Notes under the pieces: model-generated | What the model saw: the letters and a program-made list of their open reading frames with translations, nothing else | The model's database searches: none | What the model was told of the DNA's origin: nothing | NCBI GenBank assembly: GCA_019915135.1 | Contig: JAHLMK010000043.1 | Location: 23,843 to 87,842, forward strand | DNA: 64,000 nt | Source: Strobilurus pachycystidiatus | Taxonomy: Eukaryota; Basidiomycota; Agaricomycetes; Agaricales; Physalacriaceae | Direction of reading: 5' to 3' | In this document: in pieces, positions 23,723 to 35,566 of the stretch | Layout of the letters: each line of letters opens with the position of its first letter | Position numbering within the stretch: the stretch's first letter is position 1 | Position numbers and translations under genes: made by a program

Positions 23723-25459
23723 TGATTAGAGAAAGTATAATTTAAGAAGAATGAGCGTGTTTTTGGTGAAACGAGTGTGTGGTGATTGGTCTAACGCGCC
23801 GCAGACATCGCGTCGCAGTGGTAGCGGGAAGAAACAAGTAAACTACGTCAGATATCTCAATACGGGCGAATCGAGATCTCGGAAGTTTGCGGCCGCTCGG
23901 GGCGAGCATGGCAATCACGAATTTCAAGCTCCGAGGCACACCTGCGAGGCACCCCCCACATAGGTTCCAGACTCTACTAGAGATGAACGTCGTTTCTTCA
24001 TCACCGTAGAGGATGGTTTACGAGACTAGAGATTGGCTGAGATGATGAGAGTCCGCAAGGAACCATGGTAGCGGAGATGCCGTCGGATCAGTTTATACAC
24101 ATGTGCTTGTTGTACGAGGTTTGGCGCCAGCTTTCTTTCTCTCTGCTACCAGGACGCAAATAGGACGCGTCCTGATTAAGCGCAGGAGAGGAAGTATCAG
24201 AAGCACGCGTAGATCTGTGTGCGTGCATTTCTGGTGACGCGGAATCAAACGCTGACAATCTGGCCTGTAGCTACTTATCAAACCTAGACGACTTCGTCTC
24301 TCGCCACTGGATAAACAATGCGATGCGCCACTCTTTCTCCTCTTCCACGGATGGTATGCGAAGCGCCTGGTATGAACTAGCATGGGATGGGTAGGAAGAG
24401 ATATGACGGTATGACCAAGGTACGCTACATCTGCTTTGCTCCAGCGACAAGTCTTATACGTCTTTAGGCGCGGTACCCGGACAATTTTCCTCCTCGTCGC
24501 ACGGTACCGCTAGCTTCCTCGACGGGCGACCACAGTCCGGCAGAAATCTCGGCGTAGCGTTGGCCAGCCACCGGCCCTCCATCCGGTGTCCGCCCTTCTT
24601 ACCCGGCCCGGGAGTCTGCCGACCTCACCAGTTAGGGTGATCCCGCGCACCACTCTCCCCTTCGCCGCCGTCGTCTCATGACAGCCTAGACGAACGCCAG
24701 TGCTTGATGGCCGCGCTCATCGCATCACCACCAGGGAAAGACTTCGTACTGGGACAGTTGGTGCGGTAGATGGCGTGGATGGGGAGTGCGAGGGAGGAAC
24801 GTACGCGTCTGAACGTGACAGCCATCAAAGACCCCAGCTCGACCCAGAAGTCAACCTTAGCGCTGCGACGAAACATGGACGGGTGGCGGAACATCAACCA
24901 GCCAACGAACGGTCGAGAATGACGGAAGAAGATTTCGAGAGTGGGAGAGCGGCCGGGGAAGGTGAGCAAGGAGGTGAGGCGGCTGAGGGAGAGGGGATGG
25001 CGGGTTGAGATAAAGGGAGCACTATCTCTTCTGACTTCGAGGCGGGGAGGAGCGGGAAGCATTCGCATCCGCCACCCTCGCTTGCACTCGTGTCGATGGG
25101 ATGGAAGTCGTCGACTAAAACGCAGCATCGGCGGGCGGAACTACGGCGAGGGCGTCACAGAAGCGGTGAAGTGCGCTGCGCTCCGGGATGGATCTGTGAG
25201 CAGCTCAAAGCTTGCGGCGCTGTGGAGGCGAATATTGGTGATTTGTTCGTTTGTTGTTGGACTTTTGCTTTTGACGCTCAATGATTGAAATAAGACCTGG
25301 TATTGTACATCGTGTATTACTGGACAAAACCGGCATCGAAACGAGATACTTATACAATACACGGTACTGGATACATGTCAACCATCTTTAAAATAATCGA
25401 TCGAGCTCAAAAGGACGGTCAACATGCATGCTGTATTGGGGGTGGAATAATCGACCGCG
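23723..25459. other. intergenic region between helicase and OrsD-type gene
   Basis: About 1.7 kb. A minus-strand frame at 24676-25128 (150 aa) contains a protein-like end (YRTNCPSTKSFPGGDAMSAAIKHW) but an Arg/Ser-rich start and no recognised family. It may be a relic. Nothing else is supported. Confidence 0.35.
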
Positions 25460-28400
25460 CTAACCTCTCTCTACCTTGAGACTCAGAATAAACTCCCTCA
25501 ATTTGTCGAAGTGTCTCTCAAGACGCTCATCCAGCACTTCTCGAAAGTCTACCTTAGCCTGGCTCCGAACAAAATTGAGGTCGTTCTTGCGGCGTCTTTC
25601 CTCTTCGGCCTGTGAAATCTTTTAGTAGGCCAGTAATAAAGGTATGTTGTGCTTACCGCAATGTGGCTCTGGAGAGCCTCCCGATAGTCACGGGGAAGTA
25701 GACCCAGAGCTTGATGCCATCGCTGGCTCGTGCGCTGGAGCCCACTGATCTCAGTCACGGAAACCGTCTCATATGCTTGCTCCCCCACTCCATAGTTGCG
25801 ATTAGCCATAGTAGTGGAATGGCCCTCAGACTCGTTGACATCCTGCTCCTGCGCACTGAGATCATCAGGGCCGACAAATGACGAGCGAAGCATGTTCTTC
25901 ATAAGTGCATCCATAAAATGGCGAATCCCATTGTTTCCGATTGCGAGACCGAATGCGGGCTCGGAGTGCGTTGTCAGAGCTTTGGAAAGGGCCGTGCTGC
26001 TCATGACCTTGCCAGTGCGGACCCAAAGATGCCGCGAATAATTCGCAGCCATATCAGATTCCCCGATGGTCCTCATGAGCACCTGTGCCGCCGGAAAGAT
26101 ACAGCCCCATACAATGAGCATAATCTCAGCAAGGGCCACAGGAGGGGTGCGCGGGATGAGTCGAATGCCAATCTTGTTCTCGCGGAAGAACAGAGACAGC
26201 CATCCGCTCAAGAAGGTGAGACTGCGCAGGCCTGTTGGTGTATCCTCGCGACGGAGAACAGCGGACTCTGTTCCCCGAGCTGGACCGCCTGCTGTCAGCA
26301 GGAAGACAAAGTACATCAGCTCGACAATGGCATCGAGTTCGTCGATGAACTTCCAGATATGGACTGCAGAGACAGTGAGCTGTGTACAAATCGAATATAG
26401 ATGGCTGACATGGCTGGGGGACGAGCTTGTCTTCAACCTTGATAACGAAGGCTTGTTCCTGTCCAACAAGGTGGCGGATAAGGAGGTTCTGAAAACGCTT
26501 AAGATCGTTCTCTGTACTATCAAAGATCGACCAGCCATGCTCCCTGTGACGCAAGTTATCAACAAACCAATGTTTGGCATTAGAGGGACGAGGGTCTATG
26601 CGTTTTCGGATGTATGCCTGGAGCTCATCCAGCCCTGGCGCCCCGCGACATATAGCCACGACGAGTTTCCGGAGCGTCAGAATGCCTTTTGTAACCGTCA
26701 TGTAGACAGACGCGACAGGAATAGGTTTTCCGTCCATCGTCAGAACATTCTCGGAAGCATCCCATTGGAAGCGGGGAGGGCGGGGATTACGGCTTTCAAG
26801 CAGTCTGAACAGTGTCATCTTGCTGCGCAGACCCGTAAACAAAGTCTGGTGCCTCTCGGTGAGATAGCGGCGAATATGCTGCTCATAAAGGCTAATGAAC
26901 ATAAGTCGGTGTGTACGGGTTGCAAAGTAAGCCACTGTACCTCATGTCATCGTCATATTCTGCGCCATCTTGATCTTTGAAGCGAATGATGAATTCGGCG
27001 GCAGTGGCGCGAAGACACCACTGTATGGCCGAACACGTTGGAGTAAACAGTTCGACACCCTTCAGAGATCCTTCGTTGTCATTCACGCCGGAAGCGGCGA
27101 GGAACATGTTGAACGGGTCAAGATCAGGCTGTCGAAGAGACTCGGGGGATGGCGAGGAGAGGAGAGACCAGACAGTGTCCTGTAAAGAATCATAGATATC
27201 GTTGTCGGAAATGGAACTGTCTCCGAGACTGTTTAACAATTCGAGGAGGTGAGTGCGGACAGTTGGATGGAGAGGAACGTGGTAGTTTTGGATGGGTGAA
27301 ACCTCCGAGCGGACGAGGAAGCATAAGAATCGGGCCATGCGCTTGGCATAATTAGGTATCGCGGGGAGCGCAGAGAACCCTTTCAGCGAGAGTTTGGATC
27401 TAAAGCATGGTTAATGGTCTTGTGCTGCAAGTGATGACCAGTAAATAGGACATACTCAGGGAGTTTCGACTTAATGTGACGGCGCGTCAAGTCAGAAACA
27501 TCTGAAAGTCGTTCGGAAATATCCAGGTAAAATGGAACGATGATACGGTGATGTAGACGGAATAGTCCTGGTTCAGCCGTTGTTGGGATACGAACGGCCG
27601 CGCGCAGATCGGAGGGCCGAGCCCCTGAGAGTATCCTGCTCCAGGAAGCCTGGACGACAAGCGGATGGGATACGAGTGACTCTGGGGTGAAGCTAATGGG
27701 AATGGAGGGAGGGGGACACAGGGTTGCCAGAACGTCCTCAAGGATAGAATTGGACGGGATGTCAACACCTCTGAGCGACGGCTCTACCACAAACTTTTTC
27801 ATGTCCGCCTTGTAGCCTGAGCCAACAAGTTGGTAGACGACGCGTGTGGGCTTGGGTGGCCGTGATTTGTCGTAATCGCCATCATCGTGGTCCTTGTAAT
27901 GTTTCCGGATATGGGACGCCTCGACTAGTAGTCGATCGCATTGAGCGCCAGTCCTCCTATGAAGAATAGGACACCGATATCCATCTGTCATCTTAACGCC
28001 TGGGATTGGTGCGATTCCGTGAGGCGGGACACGCCAGTCCTTGGTACCAAGGATGGCCAGCTTTTCGGCAAGTTCCTCCTCGTCCGGTACCTCAATCAAC
28101 CGTTTACCATCTCTTGATTTGTGCCTCGGATTTTTGTCAGAACTCAGATGAGAGAATGTCTGCTCTGGGATCAAGGCCACCTCGCACTCCGTGCACACAA
28201 CAATTTTGTAGACGTCGTGAACAAAGAGTGATTGCTGCATCAGACACCGATGGGCGAGCTCTTCGACAGAGAGAGCTGCCTCTGCCTCTGGTTTGACGGG
28301 AAAAACCTGAGCGGGCTCCGTATCCCCATCCCGATCAGGCTCCGTATTCACCTCCTGATCAGGCCGGACTTGGGAAGGACGGAAGCGTTTGGGCGAAAAC

Positions 28401-28997
28401 ACCCAGCCGTCGAATCCCGTATCATCATAATCGCTCTCTGCAGAGGAGTCGAGCGAGAAATCAGGATCATGCGCATCAGACTTCACGTCTTCCCCGCCAT
28501 CAGTGGCAGCGCCTACATTTGACGAAGAAAGAGAGGGTGTTGGCGAACCGGGACAGTATGGAGATGTGGGCGGTGGTAGCGTCGGTGAAGAGGGGGACAT
28601 AACTGGAGGTATGCTAGGACCGAGAACTGCAGATCCAGATGACAGGAAGCTGCCATTCGAGGATGGCGATCTCGGCGGTGGCGTCGCGGTGAGCGACGGA
28701 ACGGCTGAAACAGGTTCAGCATTCTCCTGGGGCAGTGGAGGGAACTCGAGATTCGCATATTCGCTGTGGCGGTCGTAAAACACCTCGTCAGGAAAGGCAT
28801 CTGGTTTGGGGGAGTGGTTTCGGTAGAAGGCACGTGTCTTGCTGACATCGAGACGGGCATGTGCTGATTGACCACAGAAGCAAGGAAAGCGCTTGGTGAC
28901 AGGATCCCGCTCCAATGCGCATTTTGTTGTCTTTCCGTCAGCTTCTTGATGTTAGCGTAGTCATGTAGAGAAGACAATGATTACACTAACTATCCAT
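25460..28997 (-). CDS. OrsD-type zinc-finger protein, six exons
   Basis: Exons 28997-28991, 28944-27456, 27399-26941, 26891-26438, 26379-25657 and 25609-25460 total 3282 bp, encoding 1093 aa; all five introns are 46-58 bp. The first exon is only ATGGATA. Features: a CFCGQ motif near residue 20; a Pro/Ser-rich disordered region (about 60-200); a C2H2-like finger VCTECEVALIP...HL (near 253) as in OrsD/DUF3505 proteins; a second finger-like segment with CDRLLVEASHIRKHYKDH (near 340); then a long helical domain (LHHRIIVPFYLDI, ELQAYIRKRI, TKGILTLRKLVVAICRGAPGL split by exons); and a coiled C-terminus, EEERRRKND...LERHFDKLREFIL. OrsD-domain proteins are poorly understood. Here the gene lies upstream of a RecQ-like helicase on the same strand. 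One donor (GTTGAAG at 26437) is weak. Confidence 0.8.
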
Positions 28998-29871
28998 CTT
29001 AGTAACGATTGGATCCCGGATGTGGACGTTCAATCGGTGGTGGTCCTTTTTTCCGGACCTGAACAGGGGATACGGGCAATTCGGGAAGTCGCATCTAAGG
29101 GATACGTATCAGCGAAGCCTGCGTACATTATCACTTGGGTGTATACACACTTTACAAGGCGCTGGGGAGGCGGCATGATGGTCCGGAGTCAAGAGACAAG
29201 CAGGCCTTGACGATCAAGGGTTCAGTCAAGGGTCAAGGAAGGGAAGCAAAGGAGATTACTCGACATGGTCCCTACAAAGAACGCCGGTGGAACTACACAA
29301 GAAGTCTGGGACCTTGGTGAATAACAGGTAATCTATCACTGTGCGCCCTCAGTGACTGCGGGGTAAGCTTAGGGAGGTTTAGGGTATGATTAGCGGGCTG
29401 GTCTATGACGAAAGCCAACTTGTCCCACATTCGAGACAGCCCTGAATGGATCTCCCTTGACCAGCTCCTCTCCAGCGTTTTCATCTTCGCCTCATTCTCG
29501 TCGCCTTTTGCGTGTTTCCTATCCAACTCGGCTGGACCGCCGAACGGATAGGGGACGCATGAATGCGCTGTCCTGGCGCTGTCTGACGTCCACATCTGTA
29601 AGTATACCAATGCCGTGCGACAGGGTAGATGCCATTCGTCGAGATCGTACGGCCGCCATCCTGAGCACATAGTATCAAGCGTAACGACACATTTGTATCT
29701 CTGAACACGTCCAAGGATGGAGAAGGGGATCGCGTCGGAGCGCGGACATCTGATACTAGCGCGGCCCGCACACTGCAGTGACAACCTTGCAGTCTCCGTG
29801 TACGAGGCCGTGTACGCTGTAGTCGTCCCGTTTCTTCGAATAGAACGAGGTCTTACGCAGCTTTGGGTGAT
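28998..29871. other. no gene recognised
   Basis: Promoter side of the OrsD-type gene, then unassigned sequence. A 163-aa minus-strand frame at 29293-29784 lacks recognisable motifs and is not called. Confidence 0.4.
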
Positions 29872-30225
29872 TCAAAAGGCGAGGGTTTTACACCAGTTCA
29901 TCTTGCTGAGGAACGGCGAATAGATGTTGTTCCCGGTGCCCTCCATGTGCTGCTGGTACTGAGCAAATTGCGATCGAGGAGAAGAAGTCTGCGGTAAAAT
30001 TTGACCGGCAGTAGATATGGGAAAATGGACAATATAGATGCGGGGACTCGGGGAGTCATGGGTGGCTTTCTGGGACATAGACGACTGGGATGGTGCGGCC
30101 GAGGGGGGATTGAGTTGCGGTGCATCTTCCGCGCCAGAAGACTCGTCGGCCTCGTCAACATCCATTGACACGGCGGCTCCATCAGCGCCGTCGCGATGCG
30201 GCTCCCATGAAGATTCCAGGACCAC
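29872..30225 (-). pseudogene. Plavaka-like transposase N-terminal fragment
   Basis: 117 aa starting with an acidic/Ser-rich segment (MDVDEADESSGAED), then SPRIYIVHFPISTAGQIL and NNIYSPFLSKMNW. The order (R-x-Y-x-x-x-FP, AG, then YxPF-x-S-x-x-W) resembles the start of CACTA-related Plavaka transposases of basidiomycetes. The catalytic region is absent downstream, so this is at best a relic. The identification rests on motif memory only. Confidence 0.35.
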
Positions 30226-30685
30226 TGAATTTCAGGCGATCAATGGGACAGCAATTCCGAAGTTATTGGAGAAGTTCCATTGACTGTCAAGGGTCACGTA
30301 AAAGTCGCGCATACATTATTTGAAAGTAGTCATAAACGTATCCTACGATCACCATTCACAAGCTAATCCGAGGGCCCAAGCATCATCGACGCATATCATA
30401 TGGCGTTGCGGGGCGCGCTTCAACGACGAAGTCAAAATCAGCCCAGATTCATGCGCATGAAAGGATGACCACTCACAAGAAAGCCACACTCAGTCCCGCA
30501 CTGTTATAGTCGCCATTTGTGGAAATGACATCAAAAGTCCTGGTTGTAGGGGGCGAATCGTTACTGCAGATTAGAATCAGTACTCGGAGACGATTCGTGC
30601 GAGATTGACCTACACGCGACACAGAAGACAAAGAACATGAACGGTCATACTCAGATTGACTGCTCTGCGGCAATCGTCAGATGGG
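30226..30685. other. no gene recognised
   Basis: Mixed unassigned sequence with no supported gene. Confidence 0.4.
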
Positions 30686-32020
30686 GGCAAGTACGGCTAG
30701 AGAAGGACCAACCCTTGCCATGCAAAGCTCTGAATCATCCCCCGTTCCATAGCCATACTCAGAGGACATGGCTGCGCCTACGAGCGGAATCGCCGCATGA
30801 TGTTCCACCAGCGACGAGGAGACAAATCCATCCAGATCCCAACTAGAAAGTAGCGACGGACACCTCGTCAAAATCACGCCTGTAGGCCTTCCATATGTCG
30901 CTCCAAGTGTGCAGGTCCAGTCGACGATGTCTCCCTGGCGTCCGGAGAGGCTATATACGCGTTGTTTTTCGCCTCAGGGGATCAGAGCGACACGCGCAAT
31001 AGCAGCTTGGGCTCGGGTGCGCGGCATATAAATATACGGGTCGAAGGCGGCTATGCGGGATGTTGGGATTGCAGACCGGCGGGGAGCGGGCGTTGGGAAG
31101 GCACGTATGATGGATGCAGAGTAGTGGTGTCTTTGGAGAAGAGCGTATCAGGGGACGTGTATGACCGACGTGGGGACGGAATCGTTGGCTGTTCGTCGAT
31201 TAGGATCGCGAAGGAGTGGGTGTACTATGATCTCGACGTTAGTATCGCCGTTAGACCAAGAAACCGAAAGCTTCCAACTAACATAGGCGGTTCCAAGGCC
31301 CTGCCGCCTTCTGCGCAAATTGGTAGACAATGGGCGCCATCTGGATCCGTCATCGTCAGAGGATAAACAGAGGTGTGGCGAAAGGCGACGTACCGAACGA
31401 TCCATACTGGGTCTCAGTCATCAATTTATGGGCGCAAGTCGGTGAATCATGCCTGCGAATAAAAATTCAGCACTACACAGAAGACCACCGTCACGAAGTA
31501 CTTGAGCGCGCGTCAGATGGGGCAAACACGGTAAGAGAAGCACCAACTGTGGATGCCCGCAAAGCTCTCGTCCCCTGTTTCGTAGCATTACTTAGAGGAT
31601 GGGGCTGCGCCGATGAGCAGGCTCGCCGGATGTTGTCCCCAGCGGAGCCGGGGAGACGACTGCTACCGATATCCAGCGAGAACGTTTCAAAGACCACGTC
31701 GTCAAAACTACGCCAGCGGGCCTTCCGGATGTCGGACGTGGTCGCTGCAAAGTTGTAGCACCAGTCAATGTCTCCTTGTCATTCGAAAGGGATATATATG
31801 CGTGATTTTTCGCCTCAGTTACTCGGAGTGACGCAGCTTGTGCATCATCCGGGTCGTGTACGCAGCATACGGATGTGCGGTTCGAAAGCGGCTATGTGGG
31901 AAAGGGGATTGCGAGCGCCGGAGAGCAGATGTTGAGGGTGCACAGAAGATGAACGCGGAAGAGCATGGTGTATTCGGGGAAGGGCGTATGAGACGTGGTA
32001 GGTAGGTGTGTGTGACCGAC
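30686..32020. repeat. diverged direct duplication of about 0.5 kb
   Basis: Segments 30686-31170 and 31518-32020 align along their length. Shared landmarks are GCAAAGCTCT, GGCTGCGCC, CGCCTCAG after a TATATA box (near 30950 and 31795), GAAGGCGGCTATG/GAAAGCGGCTATG and GTGTATGACCGACG/GTGTGTGACCGACG. Several insertions and many substitutions separate them, so the duplication is old. Weak minus-strand frames run through both but are not clearly coding. The TATA-like boxes may mark duplicated promoters. Confidence 0.65.
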
Positions 32021-33230
32021 GCACGGACGGAATCGCTACCACCGCCGGGTCGGGGCGAATTGATGAGGGATGTGGCGGGGCGCCGCCCGATGATGCGAGT
32101 GAGAATACGGTGGAAGGGCGGGTCTCGGTGCCTGGCAAAGACGCGGGTGATGGCCGCGAAACCCGTCGTGGGCATGGGATGGTATGGATCCGCCGCAATT
32201 GCTCGCCGTGGGCAGCATAGGTGGGATAAGCGCGCGATTCGGGCAGCCTATGCGCAGAAGCATGCAGGCTAGCACGAGATGAGATGGGAAGTAAATGGTC
32301 GGACATGGCAAGCGTTTAGGGATGAATGAATCGCGGGGATACCGCTTTCGAGCGGCGTCGAGCTAGCACCGAACGGTCGTGGAGGCGAATCGAGATTGGC
32401 TTTGATCCGGGTCGAGCGACCGTGTGTCAACACGGTAGGGCCTTCCAGACTGATAGGATCCGGTTGGGATGAAAGGAAGAGCAAGTATCGGACATCCACG
32501 CACCAAGGCTCTTATCCAGCACAGTTCGACAGCGGGACGGTTTCGCCATCCTCTCCAGCGCAAAAGACGTCCGCGAGAGGGATTTGTCGTGCCAGCGACA
32601 TGAGAGTCGGGGAAGAAGAGGCTTCGGGTGCTCGGGCCGATGATCATCAATTGAAATCAACCTGTCTTTTCAACCTGTCTTTCGAACTTTCCACCGTACT
32701 ATGGCTACGCTTGGGGCGCTATCTCGCTGTATATTCTCTCCTGTCTTTATCCCTCGGAAGACGCCTTTTTTCTGTGACATCGACACGCGTACTTCTTACG
32801 GCTGGCTGTGACTGACAATCGAGCGCTGGATAATCTTTAGGACATCTCGACTCCCGTCCTTCTGCAGCACCTTTGCTTGCATACAACGCGGCGAATTGGA
32901 TCTACCAATCTCAATGACGTTCCTTGTTCTGTTTCCTTGTCTTCTCGGCCGTCGTCTACCCACAAATTCCGACTTAAAGCACATCTTTGACGAGCACCAT
33001 CTTGCTGCCACTGGAACAAAGTCATTATCATTCAGGCTATCTATGCGCGTTTATGCGGCTGTGCAGCTGTGCACTGGCCATGGTAGCAACTGGCAGCGAA
33101 TGCTCAGAGCGGGAAAGGTACGATCGCCTCAACTCGTCTATGCTTTGATCTCATTCCCGTCCTGTTGTATACTCGACTAGTGAGGAGTCAAACCGTTGTC
33201 CCTATCTTCTGTTTAACATGTCTCTAGATT
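32021..33230. other. weak coding-like sequence only
   Basis: Short overlapping frames are present on both strands, such as 32896-33180 on the plus strand. None has a recognised domain or a closed gene model. Confidence 0.3.
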
Positions 33231-33527
33231 CACCGTTGCTTGCTGGACCACTCTCGAAACGGCGGTGTCAAATCTTCTGCTCAGGAGCTCGAGACCGCGT
33301 ACGCCGGCCATGTCACGACCATCGCGACCATCTTTGATCGCAACGCTGCTAGCCATCACAGACTAATGCACAGTCTCTACTGTGAGGCAACATATGTCTC
33401 TTTTATTTGTATCTGTGCTGTGCCTTACTGTCGCTCTAGGGGCATGGTACCGCTTGCCACTCATGGTCTCTCACAAGCAGCGGCGGTTGTCAAGATGACT
33501 GCCTGGGATAAGGAACTCGAACTCTGA
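33231..33527 (+). other. coding-like fragment of unknown family
   Basis: After a CTCTAG acceptor at about 33229, the frame reads IHRCLLDHSRNGGVKSSAQE and IFDRNAASHHRLMHSLYCE. It ends LSQAAAVVKMTAWDKELEL and a stop at 33525-33527. Composition is protein-like, but the 5' exons are not resolved and no family is recognised. Confidence 0.3.
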
Positions 33528-33700
33528 GGAGGGTGCGGCATTGGTTTCCATTTTGCCTATTGCTTTCCCAACGGACACTCCCTGATGCACTTACATTTTC
33601 TTCTACCCTGCCCCATACTACCCCACGTTCTGTTCATGTCGCATATGACTTAACTTCCATATATCTACTGTTACATACTCTCGTATATTCGTGTATCTAC

Positions 33701-34793
33701 ATGTTTGACGGAATGTATCAAGTAGGCGTTACCGTCGAGTCTCTACCCGCTATACAATCTGACTTTCTCCATCAGTCTGTCATCATATTCTTCCTGATCT
33801 GTTATGGAACATTTTCTCCTACCTCACGAAAGGACGGCTACGACATGTTCTTATACGAATTTTCGACGGTGAGGCGTTCCTGACCACGATACGACTACCG
33901 CATACTCAAATCTGCTCCAGACGATGGCCGTATCTGGCGTAATGGTTGCCAACATTTTCACCGGTATGGCCGCTTCCGCGTGGACATGGTGGCTCGTCTT
34001 CGCTGTCAGCTTCGGCATTGTCCTCGTATGGGGATTCACAGTGAGTGTAGTCTCCGTCGTAGATTGCCAGATTCTTACCCAGTATTTCCAAGTTCATCTA
34101 TTCGACTATTTCTCCTGGTATGTTCCATCTTTTCCGATTTCAGTGTGACCGGTCTGACGACATTCGTCAGGATACGCCGCGACCAACCTCTACGGAAACT
34201 ACTACTTCCTTTCCACGTCGGCTCTCTTCTGGTTATGCATTCCTCTCGTTCCTCTTGTATTCTTCTTGTCGCTGGCACCCCGCTACATCGTCAAAGCGTG
34301 GAAGTTTGGTTTCGCGCCAAATGATCTCGACATTTCACGGTGGATCCGGAAGAAGGACCCATATCGCGATCTTCGCCACGACTCCTCGACGCACTTAGGC
34401 CTAGGTCTCAAAGTCATGAAAGACAACCGCGGTCGCAGGACATCGGTTTTGTCTCGTCGATCCGCCCGAGCAAGCAGTCTCATGACAATCAAGGATCCTT
34501 ATGCGCGGGCTGGGTCGGTGATGGACATCCGCGCTGCCAGTCGCACCGACATGTCGACTGGTCTGGTATCCGTAGACCGTGGATTCGACTTTGCGACGGA
34601 GGAGAACGGAGTGGCGATGCGACGCATACAAACTAATTTATCGGAACGGAGGCGGGATCAACATGTTGTGATTGATCCCCCAGCATCACCATCAAGGAAG
34701 GGAAAGAACCCGTCGCGACATATATTCTCGTTACGACGCGGGTTGATGAAAAAGAAATCGACGTCGGAGAGAACTTCCCTAGGGAGTGACTGA
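33701..34793 (+). pseudogene. P4-ATPase (Dnf-type flippase) C-terminal part, 5' truncated
   Basis: Exons 33701-33721, 33776-33868, 33921-34040, 34093-34117 and 34171-34793 keep one frame. They encode MFDGMYQ|SVIIFFLICYGTF, VSGVMVANIFTGMAASAWTWW, FIYSTISPGYAATNLYGNYYF and LAPRYIVKAWKFGFAPNDLDI. These are the last transmembrane helices of a P4-type phospholipid flippase, followed by its cytosolic tail (Arg/Ser-rich, RISRWIRKKDP-like context). Everything upstream, including the phosphorylated DKTG loop and ATP-binding domain, is missing. The sequence before 33701 is unrelated and has no acceptor, so the fragment looks like a truncation or rearrangement product. Exon phases are intact. Confidence 0.75.
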
Positions 34794-34887
34794 CAGCCTA
34801 TTTAATCTCTATGTGCATATTTATTGCTTTATATTCTCTATGTATCGCTTCCACTGTATCATTTCGCATTGCTATCATTGGGCACTA

Positions 34888-35030
34888 AGAATTTTGCGCA
34901 CCCCTCGCGCACACACTCGCGCACCCGCGCAACCAACACTAGCGCAACCAGCGTAGCCCAGCGCAACCCTAAGTTCTGATACCCGGGTCCTAGCGCGACC
35001 TCTGGACGCGCGAGCGCAACACTGGTAGGC
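34888..35030. repeat. GCGCAACC/GCGCACCC repeat cluster
   Basis: Irregular repeats of (C)GCGCA(A/C)CC start with AGAATTTTGCGC (34888-34899). The inverse, GCGCAAAATTCT, lies at 40698-40709, with similar clusters at 39855-40055 and 40650-40690. Confidence 0.6.
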
Positions 35031-35361
35031 ATCCAAGAGACGTCTGTTGATAGTTTCACATACTGCAGAGTAGTCGTCGCACCGATGACGGGCATGAACA
35101 ATCTAACGTAGTGTACGTACAAGTCAGATGAAGTGGGTAGTGATCTGGGCACGCGGTAGAATTACTGTCTCATTCTTACCACCATCATCGTTCATCTAGC
35201 TAGTTCTATGTCTTGGCTATCTTCCTATACTTGTCTTCACATTCAATATGATCCTGTTCCTCATTGCTTGATCTAAGGGCAGTGGCAGCTTTCCCGATCT
35301 AATCTGCGTCATCTCGGCCCACGACAGGGGTTCAAGTCCAACATTATACCGTTCTCTCATT
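35031..35361. other. no gene recognised
   Basis: Flank of the Harbinger element. A GGTTCAAGTCC box at 35329-35339 resembles a Pol III B box but has no tRNA around it. Confidence 0.4.
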
Positions 35362-35393
35362 GGATGACTTCCCATAAGCATTTAGAGAAATAT
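35362..35393 (+). repeat. Harbinger left terminal inverted repeat
   Basis: 32 bp, with one mismatch to the inverted copy at 39243-39274. Preceded by ATT. Confidence 0.92.
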
Positions 35394-35566
35394 GACCATT
35401 CTAAAACGTTTGAATTTTGAAAATGAAATTGAATTTAGAGAAATTCTCTAAACCATAAGACCTAAGTTCGGTCGGCACAAAGTACGATCGGACTCGGGGC
35501 GCATGTCAAATCAACTTCCCCCTTTGACCGTCACCGTCGCGTACCGACGGTACCGTCCTTAGTCTG

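Noticed and set aside
35277..35350. tRNA or tRNA-derived SINE
   Set aside because: A B-box-like GGTTCAAGTCC is present, but no matching A box at proper spacing, acceptor stem or cloverleaf could be drawn.
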